Assembly (NCBI RefSeq): GCF_036711975.1
Contig: NC_091971.1
Location: forward strand, 33,053,501 to 33,117,500
Direction of reading: 5' to 3'
Source: Onthophagus taurus
Taxonomy: Eukaryota > Arthropoda > Insecta > Coleoptera > Scarabaeidae
DNA length: 64,000 nt
Below the pieces are notes generated by a model that was given only the letters and a program-made list of their open reading frames with translations, ran no database searches and was not told where the DNA came from. Both the position numbers and the translations under genes were made by a program. Below, piece after piece: positions 20,601 through 32,512 of this stretch (its first letter is position 1; every line of letters starts with the position of its first letter).

Positions 20601-22036
20601 TTAAAAATATACCGTGTGTTGGCATCTATTGATATAAATTCTTTTTATTGTCTTTCTTCTTACCATATTTTCCTTCTGCTTGCGTCGTTTGGTAGCTCGC
20701 TGGACATCGTTTAGTTAGTTCTGAAGCCGTTCTTCTGGAGTACATCTTTCAGCAGCCCGTCTTCTTTCTTCAAATTCTTTCCGTCACATATGCTTCCTGC
20801 TCGCTATAATAAGGCTTAGATGACTGACCTCATCTGTTGTGGATGGTGATACACTCCTATTGATCTTTCTAGTGATCAAAACATCCTAAAAAGGCAACTG
20901 TTTTGCAGCTTTCGTTTCCATGGTAAATTTAATCAGGATGTGTTGAGAAATTAGGTGGTCTAGGAATCCTTGAAAACGCTCTTTGCATTTACATGGATTC
21001 TTTCTTAACAGTTCTTCTTTTAACGTCGCGCATAAGAAATTCAACAAGATTGAAACAACAAGTCGCACTGTGCGTCTTACGAGAAAATCAAGAAATGAAT
21101 GTAGGGAGGTGAAGATATAAAGAAAAGTATGTCAAGGTAATTCTGGGCGAGTATCAGTCCGAATTTTGCTCTAACCGCTCAACTTCTGATATAGTTCAAA
21201 TATTCTTCTTTCGACAAATACAAGAAAAAGCAACTTTATGCGGTTATCGGTTCCTTGATGTTCTTTTCTCACTCACACGTGCCACATGACCAGCTCATTG
21301 CAGCCTGACAAATTCTGAGATAGGGGCTTCCTTGAACATATGGTTAAGTTCCACGTTGTATCGTCTTCTCTATATCCCACTCTCGTTTATTGGACCAAAG
21401 ATTTTCCTCACTATTGAAGAACCAAAGGAAGAAGAATGATTAATATAAATTATTTTTAAATTAGAAATTTAGGATGTATTAGGATTTATATTTAAAAATG
21501 ACAAAGTATCAACGAACTTGGATTTCAACTTTTCTGTGGTTTGTTATAATTTTCTTTCTTGATGTTGCTATAAAATAGCAGTGTATAACAAATAAGTTAA
21601 ATGACGTTTATATTTTAAGAGTTAGAAGAGATAAAAAAGATTATCAGGTACTATTAAGCAACAAATAAATAAGTAAAACAATTTATTTTTAAACAAGTAT
21701 TTAATAATAATAGTTTAATAAATAATTATAAATAATACAGATCTGCAAAAAAAGGAGTATTGATTGTTGTTGGATGACTAACGATCATTTCCGAAGTAAT
21801 TTTCTGGGTGGAATCTGAATCCGAGCTCAGAACTGGACCATCACATCAGGATTTTGACATAGATATTGGAGTTTGTGTACAAGAAAAATGACTTTTTTGA
21901 GTACTTTTGAAGTTAGTGTGAAACGTACAATATTATTTGGCTGTATTCTATCTATTTCATCTTATAGTATTATCCTTACCCTGTAAAATGCACTTTCGAA
22001 TGGCGCTGTGCGATTTTTCTATTATAAGTTATGGTA
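20601..22036. other. No gene seen; contains a dispersed repeat
   Basis: The stretch 21285-21420 (AAGTTCCACGTTGTATCGTC and neighbours) recurs at 44480-44585, so it is a dispersed repeat in this genome. The rest, including 21730-21900, has no coding support. Confidence 0.45.
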
Positions 22037-23120
22037 GGGGAATGTGACGTACCTTGGACCGAATGTACCATGGACCGGTAGTAGTTTCACATATAAAACA
22101 AGATTCTACAAACATAATATTTACTACACTGGAAAGTACACACGACAGATGGGGTTACATCGTAGTTATAGTAAAAATTTCGAATGGGTTTTTGATTTCC
22201 GTAATTTTTAATGTTATTAGTGTCATTTTTAAGTTTGATTAAACTAAGTATTTTCTAATAACTAAATTGTTAAGCAACACCACTTCGTCCCTTGAAAAAT
22301 TATCAATTAATACCATAAATATAACAAACAACATCTATTAGTAAAATAAGTGACGACCAAAATACAAAAATTAGTGTTTGAATTCGGTGTTGTAAATAAA
22401 AAAGGTATACCAGATTCATGGATTGAAGAAAGAAAGGATTCATGCTGGTAAGGAAAGGATTCCCGTGTTTCTCTTGCGATATCCAACAATAAGCCTTCGA
22501 ATATTTGAGCCTATTAGTCCTTCACGTGCTACAGCCTTCAACAAAAACAAAATCTTAAACATTTTTTAGTAAATTTAAAACAATGCTTAACGCGGTATAA
22601 ATTTGAGGCAAGCAAAATGTATCATGTTGACGAAACGTCAAATTCAATTGTACATTGTCTTCCAAAATCCGCTGTATTCAAGAAAACGATTATGTACTAT
22701 ATAGTACAACTAGAAAGACGAAACATTTTGTTTTCAGAATAGTGAATAAAATTAATGGTATCCCTCATCAATTTTACGAAGATTTTTCCAAAAAAATAGT
22801 TGGCACAAAAGCGGCCAGAAACTTTGTTTTTAGTGATGAAGATGTTTTCAGTTGACTTCAGTCAATATAATGTCTATGTAAGTACTTTCAAACTTTATTT
22901 CTATTCTCTTTATAATGATAGGTACTTGTCACATTTTATTATCTAATTTATTATTGTTAATAATAATGTAGAAAAATAGAATTAGGTGTAGTTACTAATT
23001 GGTCCAAGGTGCATTCAACGTTGTTCCAACTTGATACAACCCTGTATCAAGAGATTTGAATAGTAACTGATAAATTTTGAAATATTAGCTTTAGAAATAT
23101 AATGGTCCAACACCTTCCCC
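22037..23120 (+). mobile_element. Pogo-like DNA element remnant
   Basis: The ends GGGGAATGTG on the left and, inverted, GGGGAAGGTG on the right both lie next to TA, and both continue with a GGACC block. A short frame at 22655-22857 (DYVLYSTTRKTKHFVFRIVN, ending NFVFSDEDVFS) resembles the C-terminal segment of pogo/jerky-family transposon proteins in insects. The DDE domain is missing. The assignment is tentative. Confidence 0.45.
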
Positions 23121-23234
23121 TAATTTTAAAATTACCGCCTATGGATGAGTACTGCCAGATGCGAGGACACGCCAGTGCGTATTTTGTATTGTATTTAACT
23201 TTTATAGAATCTCTTTTGCTTGTGTTCCATAGAT

Positions 23235-23405
23235 CTTGTGCTAGATTCCCTCTTGCTCATCACATTGAAGTGACCAGCAATAGTCGATTAGCATAGATGT
23301 GGATCATTTTTCCTGATACCGCCTATCCATTTTTTTTATATCCTGATGGAAACGCTCTCCTTGCTCTTCAAAATCCTGACGTGATGGTACAATTCTGACC
23401 TCGGG
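23235..23405 (-). pseudogene. Transposon-derived fragment with GERFHQDI motif
   Basis: The minus strand reads RQDFEEQGERFHQDIKKMD, then MLIDYCWSLQCD after a stop. EQGERFHQDI...RYQ...ADYCW is a motif I recognise from uncharacterised, highly repeated insect transposon proteins. Two stops make it non-functional. It lies downstream (3') of the minus-strand ankyrin/SOCS gene. Confidence 0.55.
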
Positions 23406-23674
23406 TTCTGATTCTACGCAGAAAATTGATTGTCAACTAACCGACAACAAAACCTTGCAGATCTGTGTAATGACTCTACTACGATGGCTACTTTTGATAT
23501 AAAATTCTTTAATCTAAACAAAGGTATTTTAATCTCGCGCAATTGTAAGTAAAATATTCAAAGATTATTACCAGCCATATATATAGTAATTTTAGTAGCT
23601 ACTAGGGTTAATGGTTATCTACTTTGTAATACTAAAACAACTATGTATGTGGCTGCCAATATAAATGTAATTTT

Positions 23675-26600
23675 TCACAATATATCTAATGTTAAAAATC
23701 GTTGTAAATATACGGGTAACGGAAGTCTCTCTACTGTAACCATCAATCGTTTTCCCAACCACCTTCTTATCCTAATCCTGCATAAATCTCTTAAAAAAAG
23801 AGGCTTAGACATTGTATTTACAATAAATTCAAAAATGTTGTCATTTTTATCATCTTTATCATTAAACTTCTTTAGATCCTTTATTCTCTTCAAATCAAAT
23901 CCGGCCAATATTATCAATTTGACCAACTCGAAACTTCCTTTCTTCTTCGCTAAATACAAAGTGTTCAACCCGCTTTTGTCATCCAATAAATTAACGTTAA
24001 TGCCGTATTTCACTAATATACAAGCAGCACAAATATTTTGTAAATCGAGAGAGTAGAAGAAAGGATTTCCGTAATGACTGGGAGAGTTTAAATTAACATC
24101 ATAATTTACAAGAAGATCTAAAAATTGTTTAAATAAATCCGGGCTTTTTATTGCTTGGATGCAGTTGTGGAGAGCCGTCTGGCCATTTATTGGGTTTGTA
24201 GCGTTTGCAGAAACGCCTATTTAAAAATAAAAAATTGTGCATGATATTTTCAACTTGAAACTGTATAATTTAAATATGAGTTACTTACCATTCTCCAGTA
24301 AATATTTAGCAATCGAAAACTGCTGATTAGAACATGCACGCATAAGTGGGGTATTGCCCCCATCATCTCTAACTGTTAATACTGCTCCCCCTCTGTGTAA
24401 AATCTTCACCGCCTCAAAATCACCTTTCGTTATCACTAAATGTAACAGAAATTGACTTTGCATGATTTTCGCTCCATAATCCACCAAATCTCGAGCTACA
24501 TCCATCATATCATTTAAAATCACATACAACATAACTGTTTTTCGATAAACATCTTCGTGATTCAACTTCGTGCCAGCACAAATTAACATTTTGGCGACCT
24601 CGTCATGTCGGTTTATAACCGCTTTGTGTAGAGCCGATTGCTCTTCAATATCGAACACGTTCACATCCGCTCTATTCTTTAAGAGGAAACGAACTATTTC
24701 AACGGAACCCAACTTTGATGCAATGTGTAATGGAGTTTCTTTGCGTTCTGTAAAGGCGTTAACGTTTGCACCTTTGCTTAGAAGATATTTTACTAGTTGG
24801 GGTCGGTTGTATTTGGTTGCCAAGTGGAGAGGGGTGAATGTTTCTGAATCTGAATCATTCACCGATACTTCGGGACACGTTTCTAAGAGATATTGAGTTA
24901 TGTCTAAGTATCCTGAAAGAACAAAAGAAAGGATTTATGCAAAAACAACATATTTCATTTTTAAATTTAAAAACATTTATTTAGGTCAAAACGCACAAAT
25001 ATTATCTTAAATGATAATAATAATGATGATGTCATTTAAGGGGATCAAACATAGACTCTCCTACTCAATCCCGACTCTCACCTCTTTGTGGTGATAGTCC
25101 CTATCAACCTGAGTAACTCTTCGGAGACCGGCTAACCTACCCCGCTAGAAGCTACGTCAAGGGCAACGAGGTCAGAAGAAATGGTCCTCTGAAAAGGGGA
25201 TTGGACTGTCCGGGAAAAACACCAATTACGAAACATGCCTCGGAAAAGGATATAAATATTAATACACACTTAATGAAATTGATAACTTCAGACAGGATGT
25301 TACTGTCGACAATAAGTAAGATAACTAGGAGCAGGAGCCCTTATAAAAGGGCAGCACACAATACACTATAGAGACGGAAGTAATAATAAACACGTGCTTG
25401 GTTGTGGATTTGTTGTCAACAGGAAAGTACAAAAAGGAGTGACGGCTTTTAAATCTATCGGCGACAGGATATACTATATTCGAATCAAAATGACGTTGCA
25501 AAGTTTATCGGTTTTCTCGATACATGCACCTACTGAGGCAAAGACCAGGAAGAAAAAGAATAGTTCTGAGAATTACAATCGATGTATCTCATTCACACAA
25601 AGCATCCACAAAAGAACGGGGTGTCTCTAGATGGAAGAACAATGAATCAAATTGATCATGTGGTAGTGGATGGCAGATCATATTCTAGTATCACAGACGT
25701 AAGAAGCCACAGAGAAACTGCTTCGAACTCTGACCACTACCTTGTCAAAATCAAACTGCGAGAAATGATTTGACTACACACAAAGATTGCGAATAGATAT
25801 TAAGGCCCAAATTAATTATAAGACTAGAGTTAGGAAAGAATCACAAAACATGGAAGTTGAGAAGGAAAAAAGGAGGTCAGTAGATTCTTGCTGGACAACC
25901 ATTAAAACGATGCTGCTAAAGATTGCCAAAAAGGTAGTTGGAACTCAAGAAGAAGTAACGAGTAATGACTGGTATGAGGAGGAATGCAAGGGCTATTGAC
26001 AAAACAAGGCGTAATAAAGAATGATACAACGACCTACTAGAAGTCAAACAGAAGAAATCAATAGATTAAGAAGAGAAGCAAATCAAATTTGCCTAGGGCA
26101 TTCTACATAAAGTTGATCCAAAGTTTTTCATAAAATTCAAAAATTACTACATATGTTAGGGTTGCATTTTAAAAAAAATGACTTTTAGGGCTTTTCTGAA
26201 GTTCAACTTTGATATTATAATTTGAGCACCTGTATAGACCTCACTGATCCTCCGATAGTACATAACCACCACAATATTAACAACACAACATTTTTCTTTC
26301 CGGCGTCGACGAAGATACGTTGGTTTTTCTGGCGAAATTCCGCATTTTGTTTAATTTTTATGCGTTTTACTTTACGCTAGCACTGTATATGACTCGTCCC
26401 AAAAATTACAAGATAATCGGGATACTATGAACATGAACATGGGAAAGGAGCAGAGATTTGTGAGAACAATTGGCAGGCATAGCTTGTAGGAAGATACTAA
26501 CGAAAATGGTGATGATTTTTTTATTAATTTTGCAGTGAGTAAGAGAAAAATGTGGTAGTAAGCTCAATATATTTCACCCATCGGGATATACACAAGGCTG

Positions 26601-27391
26601 TATGGGGACTACCAGATGAGAATACACATAATCAACTAGAACAGCAAAAGGACCCACTAGCAAGAGAAACTTAATCTTTAAAGAAAGTTTAAAGGAACCT
26701 CTAGATTAGGACTTGAATATAATATAGCTTTAGTTAAATTTTGATTAAAATAAAAGATTGAAATAATTAACAATAATACAAATGATTCTTTTAATTACTC
26801 ACACATCTATATAGAACTCAATGCAAATTTTGCTCTTATATTTATGAGACATACCTTGCTTAACCGCATAATGCAATGCGTTCCATCCTTTCCAATCTAA
26901 CCGAGTCATGTCATACTCTCCAAAATGTAAAACCTCCGAAGTTTTTGATAATATCCTTGCATACCAACGATACAAACTCCCTTCAGATTCTGGAGAGGAA
27001 GGTGGTGAATTATTTCCTGAGTTACCAAGCTCTGAATCCCACTCTAACGCTTCCATGCCTTCAGGTGTGAGGACATCATCTAAGTCAGTATCACAATCCC
27101 CATTTACAACAAAATAACCAATATTATTATGAGGAGATGCATCCCTTTCATGTAATCTGGATGAGGAATTTTCAATTAAAAGTTTAACTATGGTTAAATC
27201 TCCGGTTTCAACTGCAGCTATTAGTGGGGTGGTACCTAAACCACATCTTTCGTTGATTTTAGCACCTGCAAATTAATAATAATAATAATCGTTTACAGTA
27301 ACATAGGACTACCTTGAGCTAATCTTAATTTTATTTCGTTTGTATCCTTAATTTTGATTGCTTTAATTAACAGATCGGTTCCGTATTCCAT
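23675..27391 (-). CDS. Ankyrin repeat and SOCS box protein
   Basis: Four exons on the minus strand (27313-27391, 26855-27265, 24289-24912, 23675-24216), all with GT-AG junctions in phase 1, give 551 residues from ATG 27391. Ankyrin repeats include TTPLIAAVETGDLTIVKLLI, NALHYAVKQG, FTPLHLATKYNRPQLVKYLL, ETPLHIASKLGSVEIVRFLL, SALHKAVINRHDEVAKMLI and NTPLMRACSNQQFSIAKYLL. An acidic serine-rich insert lies in exon 2 (NSPPSSPESEGS). The last 45 residues form a SOCS box (LFLRDLCRIRIRRWLG...LPLPVYLQRFL). Such ASB-type proteins recruit targets to Elongin B/C-Cullin 5 ubiquitin ligases; here that is inferred from the domain pair. Intron 3 is 1.9 kb and holds retrotransposon remnants. The gene is divergent from ATG3. 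The exact ASB subtype is not resolved. Confidence 0.88.
25020..26060 (+). mobile_element. RTE-type LINE fragment (5' region and endonuclease)
   Basis: It sits in intron 3 of the ankyrin/SOCS gene, antisense to it. A GC-richer leader (25020-25390) precedes the frame LGCGFVVNRKVQKGVTAFK and SLSVFSIHAPTEAK. In another frame follow SLDGRTMNQIDHVVVDGR and SDHYLVKIKLR, the typical RTE/BovB-clade endonuclease. A further piece at 25787-25999 contains NDWYEEEC. A frameshift near 25560-25600 and the missing reverse transcriptase make it a dead, 3'-truncated fragment. Confidence 0.75.
26220..26390. repeat. Solo fragment of the 39.5-41.5 kb mariner-like family
   Basis: It contains TCGACGAAGATACGTTGGTT, then GCGAAATTCCGCATTTTGTT, and ends with TTTACTTTACGCTAGCACTG next to TATA, as at 41150-41475. 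The central part is deleted. Confidence 0.65.
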
Positions 27392-27980
27392 TGCGAGAAC
27401 TTTAACGGTGCTTACAAGAACAATAATATTATAAAATCATTTTTAAAAATTAAAAATATTCAAAATTGTTTATTGAGCAGTTGAGACATAACCTAAAATA
27501 AAATGACATAGTAAGTAATACCAACCTAAAAATTGACAATATCATTTATAATTATGAATAATTAAATTCCACTTTCTCTACAATCTTATAAATATTACAA
27601 ATTATAAATAACTAATTAAATCATCCGAAATAAAACAATAAAATAAAAAAAAAATTTGATTTGGTTTAAAACCTTTTCAAGAAAATCCTCTTCAATCCAG
27701 TTTAAACTTTAAACAATAATTTATAATTTAAAAATGAAGCAATATTTATATAAGTTTTTTAAATTATTAAATTATAATGATTTTCACACTATAAATATAA
27801 TTTCTCGATAAATATCCCGCCATCTATGAGCACAAACTGAAATAAGGTAATCAAAAACTGTCATTGCTAAGTGTCAAATAAACAGATAAGAATCAAATTT
27901 TTAGTTAATCTTAAATCTGTTCTTTTTTAGCAGGTTTTGTAAAAATTAATAAGAAAAAGCGTATTTCGAATCGATAAATT
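27392..27980. promoter_or_regulatory. Divergent promoter region between the ankyrin/SOCS gene and ATG3
   Basis: 589 bp separate the two start codons, which point away from each other. The sequence is very AT-rich and contains no ORF or transposon signature. A shared bidirectional promoter is likely by position; no specific element can be named. Confidence 0.5.
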
Positions 27981-29252
27981 ATGCAAAACGTTATTAATAG
28001 TGTTAAGGGAACCGCTTTAGGTGTTGCGGAATATTTAACGCCGGTTTTAAAGGTATGTATGTATCATGTTTGTTTATCTAGTTAGTTTTTTTGACCTTAT
28101 TACTTATATCTAATGTTCTAAATTACAATCAGAAATATTCCACATCTTATCAGCATATTAAAAGATATAAAATAAATATATTTGTTCTTATTGATTCAAA
28201 TTTGAGGTTATTTATAATGATCAAAACTTTTCATTTAGGAATCGAAATTTAAGGAGACTGGTGTTTTAACTCCGGAAGAATTTATTGTGGCTGGAGACCA
28301 TTTGGTTCATCATTGTCCCACCTGGCAATGGTCTCCGGGCGACGAGTCTAAAACAAAACCTTACCTACCCAAAGACAAACAATTCTTAATTACACGCAAT
28401 GTACCTTGCCCTCGCCGTTGCGAACAAATGGAATATCAAGAAGAATTCCAAAGAGTGATTGAATCGGATGATGCTGATAATGGATGGGTGGACACTCATC
28501 ATTACGATCCGAATATTTCAAATTTAGATGAAAAGATTAATGAGATGAATTTGGAAAAAGAACCTGAGAAATCTGAGAGTATGGAAGAAGCTGCACTGAA
28601 AACTGAAAAAGACGATGGCAGCGGTGATGAAGATGAGGAAGATGAAGAGGACGCCGAGGATATGGAAGCCTTTGAGGAAAGCGGAATGTTGGAAGGTGAT
28701 GTGGGGGCGAGAGTTTTACCGGGAAAGATTGAGAATAAAGTTAAGGGTGGTGAAGAAATTGGAGAGATTGTTCATACAAGAACTTACGATTTGCATATAA
28801 CTTATGATAAATATTACCAAACTCCGAGGATTTGGTTAACCGGTTATGATGAGGTGAATCATGAAAAAATTATCTAAATTATTTAATTTCATTTATTTTC
28901 ATATTTATATAGAAACACAAACCATTAACGATTCAAGAAACTTACGAAGATGTTAGCAAAGATTATGCTATGAAAACTGTTACAATGGAGACTCACCCCC
29001 ATTTATCTGTTCCCAGAATGGCTTCAGTTCATCCATGCAGGTAATAATTATTTTAAAAAAATCAGAAAGTTTAAATCTATTTCATACATTATTTCTTTAA
29101 GGCATGCTGAAGTTATGAAGAGCATCATAGAAACTGTTACGGAAGATGGAGGTGAATTAGGAGTTCATATGTACTTAATAATTTTCTTAAAGTTTTTGCA
29201 AAGTGTTATTCCGACGATAGAATACGATTATACTCAAAGTTTTACTATGTAA
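27981..29252 (+). CDS. ATG3: Autophagy E2-like enzyme ATG3
   Basis: Four exons (27981-28052, 28239-28853, 28913-29040, 29102-29252) give 321 residues (human 314). The N-terminus [20 protein letters not shown] is the conserved membrane-sensing helix. [20 protein letters not shown] follows, then an acidic flexible region (about 130-165, [17 protein letters not shown]) and [20 protein letters not shown]. The catalytic HPC motif has its cysteine at about residue 271 (SVHPCRHAEVMK). The end is [12 protein letters not shown]3 is the cytosolic E2-like enzyme that takes Atg8/LC3 from ATG7 and conjugates it to phosphatidylethanolamine during autophagosome growth. All key parts are intact and all junctions are GT-AG. 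It is the best conserved gene in the window. Confidence 0.97.
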
Positions 29253-29449
29253 ATGTTAAAAAAAGCACATTACTTTTTGTTGTTCTTTTGGCTGTTTTTT
29301 TATGGGAGAATCTAAATACTTGTTTAAAAAGCTGCTATTATTTATATACTTTTTTTTTTAGTTTTTATTTTAGTTTTATGAGAAGTCACGTTAATATTTT
29401 TATACGTTTTTTTAAGGAAAAGTTGATCTATAGTACCCTTGATTAAAAG

Positions 29450-29704
29450 TTAAAACGTTATACGCTTCATAAATAAAAGAATAATGATTTTATATTGAAT
29501 TATTATTTTCATGACAGTAGGTATTTTAAGCCTACAATAACTCATTTCCAATTGTGCAGCCCGTCTGTTATGGGTATCTTTACCATCAAAGTGTACATTT
29601 GGATTTGGATTATTCTCTATTGTTTTACATGTTTCTGGTGTTTTATTTAACAAATTTTTAACAACTTTTATTTCATATGTTTTAGGTTTTTTGATAAGTT
29701 TCAT
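29450..29704 (-). CDS. Small hypothetical ORF, convergent with ATG3
   Basis: From ATG 29704 the minus strand encodes about 84 residues (MKLIKKPKTYEIKVVKNLL...), with TPETCKTIENNPNPNVHFDG and RRAAQLEMSYCRLKIP. The composition is less repetitive than random AT-rich frames nearby, but I recognise no family, domain or signal. It might be an exon of a minus-strand gene that overlaps the ATG3 3' end, or chance. The C-terminal end is hydrophobic (IIILLFM). Confidence 0.2.
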   Translation of the reverse strand: MKLIKKPKTYEIKVVKNLLNKTPETCKTIENNPNPNVHFDGKDTHNRRAAQLEMSYCRLKIPTVMKIIIQYKIIILLFMKRITF

Positions 29705-30101
29705 AGACAAATTAATCAAAAAAATGTCTATTATGCATATCTTTATTTCATTCTTCTAGTAAGGGTTATTACGTTTTTTTACATTTCTAATTACTGCTAC
29801 TACAGAGTGCCCATTATGTATGAAATATGTATAGTATACAGGGTGTTTCAGTGACTTGGGGAACAAATTTAACCACATATACTAGAGTGAAAATGATGAC
29901 GATTCATGTAAAAAAAATTAGTTTAAGTCCTCAAATTTCGAAGATACAGGCCATCAAAGTTATGAAATTTGAACACATTTTTCTAAATATCTTAAACACT
30001 ATTTATGGTAATGTGCTGAAATTTGGTACAGTATAAACTAATATCACGTAAAACCATTGGGTAATTTATAAGTTGGATCGGTCCGCGGGAACAATGCTAT
30101 A

Positions 30102-31517
30102 CAGGATGTTCCTAAAATTTGTTTGCTCAGAACTTTTTTATTCGATCGTAACCCTACATTTATTTTTATAGTTTCTAATAGAAAATTTATTTTAGAAACT
30201 TTTATTACTCTTAGATAATATTGATAAAAATCACCGTTTTCGTGTTAAATGCAAAAATGTTAGGTTCCGATTTCAATAACACTAAAAAAAAAAAATCTAA
30301 GTCGGCCATGACTAGTGCAAATCGAACTGAGCCGTCATAAATATTATGTATGTATGTAACATTTCCAAGTGTAGATTAGGTAAATCGCTTTTTAATTTGT
30401 TTTAGTTGATTTAATAAAAGATAATACAAAACAATAAATTTAATTTTAACGACAACGCTAACAGAAAAAATAAAACAAATACATAAAATAACAAGACAAG
30501 TAATAAAAAATACTATAGGAAATGTTCAAAAAGACCACATGTCCCTTCTGGTATTTAATGGAACGTCACTAAGAACTCGTCCAATCCTTCCAAATGTTGA
30601 TGGTATGTAGGGCCATCAAGTCTTGACGGCAAGAAAACAGCCCAAACATTGAGAGAAAATCTCCATTGAGATTTCCAAGTTTTGAAAAATTTTGAGTTTT
30701 CTTCAAAACTATGTAAATTCCTTAAATTAATTATTCCATCTTTAGAAAAAGTAGGTTCATCGGTGAAAAGTATTTTTTTTAAAAACTGATTATCAATTTG
30801 TATTTTCTATTGCATTTTCTGACAATATTCCAATCTAATTGGATAATCGGTAAGCTGTACTTCCTGAACCTTACAGCAGTGAAATGGGTAAAGCTGCTGT
30901 TCTCGAAGAATACGCCATACAGTCGTTTTTGACGTCCCAAATCGCCTAGCCATGTCCGAAGTACTAGTGGTACTATTTTCTTTTGCATGTTCTAAAATTA
31001 ACTCTTCCAATTGAGCAGATCGAACAGATCTAGGGTTGCCGTTGTTCAGAAAGATATGTTTTAGTGATCCATTTTCTCTTAATCGGGCTTCAATTCGAGA
31101 AAACGTTTTTCTGTTGGCGGTTCTACGATTCGGGAATTTTTGCCGATAACGGTTAGCGGCTGCTACGGAATTTCCAAGGCATTCACCAAATGTTAAAAGC
31201 ATATCGGTTTGTTCTCCAAACGTGTAATTTTCCATTTCGAACACTACAAGGTTTTTAGTATTTGTTTAAACGACTAAGCGTGTTTACAACTGTCAATGAA
31301 TTCGTTTGTTAATTGTCATGGCAGGCTTAGACTTTTTTTTTAGTGTTATTGAAATGGGAGCCTACCATTTTTACATTTAACACGAAAACGGTGATTTTTA
31401 TCAATATTATCTAAGAGTGATAAAAGCTTCTAAAATAAATTTTCTATTAGAAACTGCAAAAATAAATGTAGGGTTACGATCGAAAGTTCTGAGCAAACAA
31501 ATTTTAGGGACTCCCTG
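30102..31517 (-). mobile_element. Tc1/mariner-type element nested in the MITE
   Basis: The ends CAGGATGTTCCTAAAATTTG and, inverted, CAGGGAGTCCCTAAAATTTG are flanked by TA. The inverted repeats extend about 190 bp (GCTCAGAACTTT, CCCTACATTTATTTTT, CACCGTTTTCGTGTTAAATG). At 1416 bp it is the innermost and thus youngest element of the nest. Confidence 0.85.
30555..31235 (-). pseudogene. Mariner-like transposase, 3'-truncated
   Basis: ATG 31235 starts MENYTFGEQTDMLLTFGECL. A first helix-turn-helix region follows, then a linker with NNGNPRSVRSAQLEELIL and a second helix-turn-helix (TSDMARRFGTSKTTVWRIL). The frame breaks near 30790 and resumes with KKILFTDEPTFSKDG (first catalytic Asp) and SLNVWAVF, ending at 30555. 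The second and third catalytic acids are absent, so the copy cannot cut DNA. It lies within the TA-flanked element 30102-31517. Confidence 0.8.
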
Positions 31518-31833
31518 TATAGCATGGTTGCCGCCGCCCGATCAAAGTCAAAATTGGTTCAATGATTTTGCTTGATATTTGTTTACCCTGTACCAAATTT
31601 CAACGCTCTACCATAAATGGTATTGAAAAAATATTTAGAAAAATGTGTTAAAATTTTTGAACTTTGATGGCCCATATCTTGGCCATTTGAAGACTTTTAT
31701 AATAAATTTTTATCACCAATCGTCATCATTTTTGCTCTAGTATATAAGGTTAATTTTATTCCCCGAGTCACCGGAACATCCTGTATATCTTGAGTAGGTA
31801 TCAACTTTATACAACTTCTGTGACAATCGTCTA

Positions 31834-32490
31834 TTGGATTTGGTTCTTGCAAATACCGATCATCAGTTTGAGCTTGTTCATGCTGATTGTCCCCTCGTCA
31901 ACGAGGATCGGTACCATCCCGCCTTAGATATTACAATGAATTTACTGACGGAAAATGATGGTTTGCCGAACCTTCCGTCTTTGGGTGGTCGCTATAATTT
32001 TCGAAGAGCCAACTTTCCTGGCTTGTATGATGAACTACTTTACACGGATTGGTCTTTTCTAAATGTTAACCTCCACATTGCGGAAGATGCTCTGCGAGCT
32101 TTCTATACAAAGTTGTATGAGATTTTGGATTTATTTGTTCCTAAGAGATTGTGTCGTAGATCCTCTTACCCTATTTGGTATACTCCAGAAATTAAGCGGT
32201 TATTAAAGTTGAAAGAGTATTATAGGAAGAAGTGGAGGAGAAGCAATGGTGCTTTCTATTCAGCGGAATATAAAAGACAGGTGTTTGACAAAACAAAAAA
32301 TCTCTGATGCGTATACTATTAGTGCTGAACAATCGCTTAGTTCTGATCTCGGTAACTTTTGGAGTTACATTAGACAGAAAACAACGACCTCTCGACTTCC
32401 TGGCAAAATGATGTGTGATAAATCAACCTACACTGATCCTGAAAACATAGTTAATGCTTTTGCAGATCAATTCTCTAGAGGATATACTGG
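31834..32490 (+). pseudogene. LINE fragment: endonuclease end to RT start
   Basis: The frame reads NRLLDLVLANT, then HPALDI (endonuclease end), RRANFPGLYDELLYTDWS, KLYEILDLFVPK and YPIWYTPEIKRLL. These are the linker motifs between endonuclease and reverse transcriptase in Jockey/CR1-group LINEs. It shares the layout of the larger LINE at 48-50.6 kb (DRTLDLILSN, HPALTF, FIPHK). A frameshift at about 32300 leads to LGNFWSYIRQKT in another frame. The fragment ends before the RT core. Confidence 0.75.
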
Positions 32491-32512
32491 TGGTTGATGT
32501 ACACTCTACGTA

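Larger units (their letters stand above)
29839..31783. mobile_element. Palindromic TA-type MITE (about 0.53 kb without its insert)
   Basis: The left end CAGGGTGTTTCAGTGACTTG and the right end, inverted, CAGGATGTTCCGGTGACTCG are flanked by TA. The arms share ATACTAGAGTGAAAATGATG and CATAACTTTGATGG-type blocks. It is interrupted at 30102-31517 by another element. Confidence 0.8.
29803..31815. mobile_element. Outermost remnant of a three-level transposon nest
   Basis: At 29803-29838 the sequence AGAGTGCCCATTATGTATG matches the end of the foldback element at 45070-45895. At 31784-31815 TTGAGTAGGTATCAACTTTA matches its interior (45153-45175). The two pieces are separated by the insertion at 29839-31783, so an older copy of that family was the landing site. 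Confidence 0.6.

Noticed and set aside
23643-24056. 137-codon plus-strand ORF
   Set aside because: Antisense shadow of the last exon of the ankyrin/SOCS gene.
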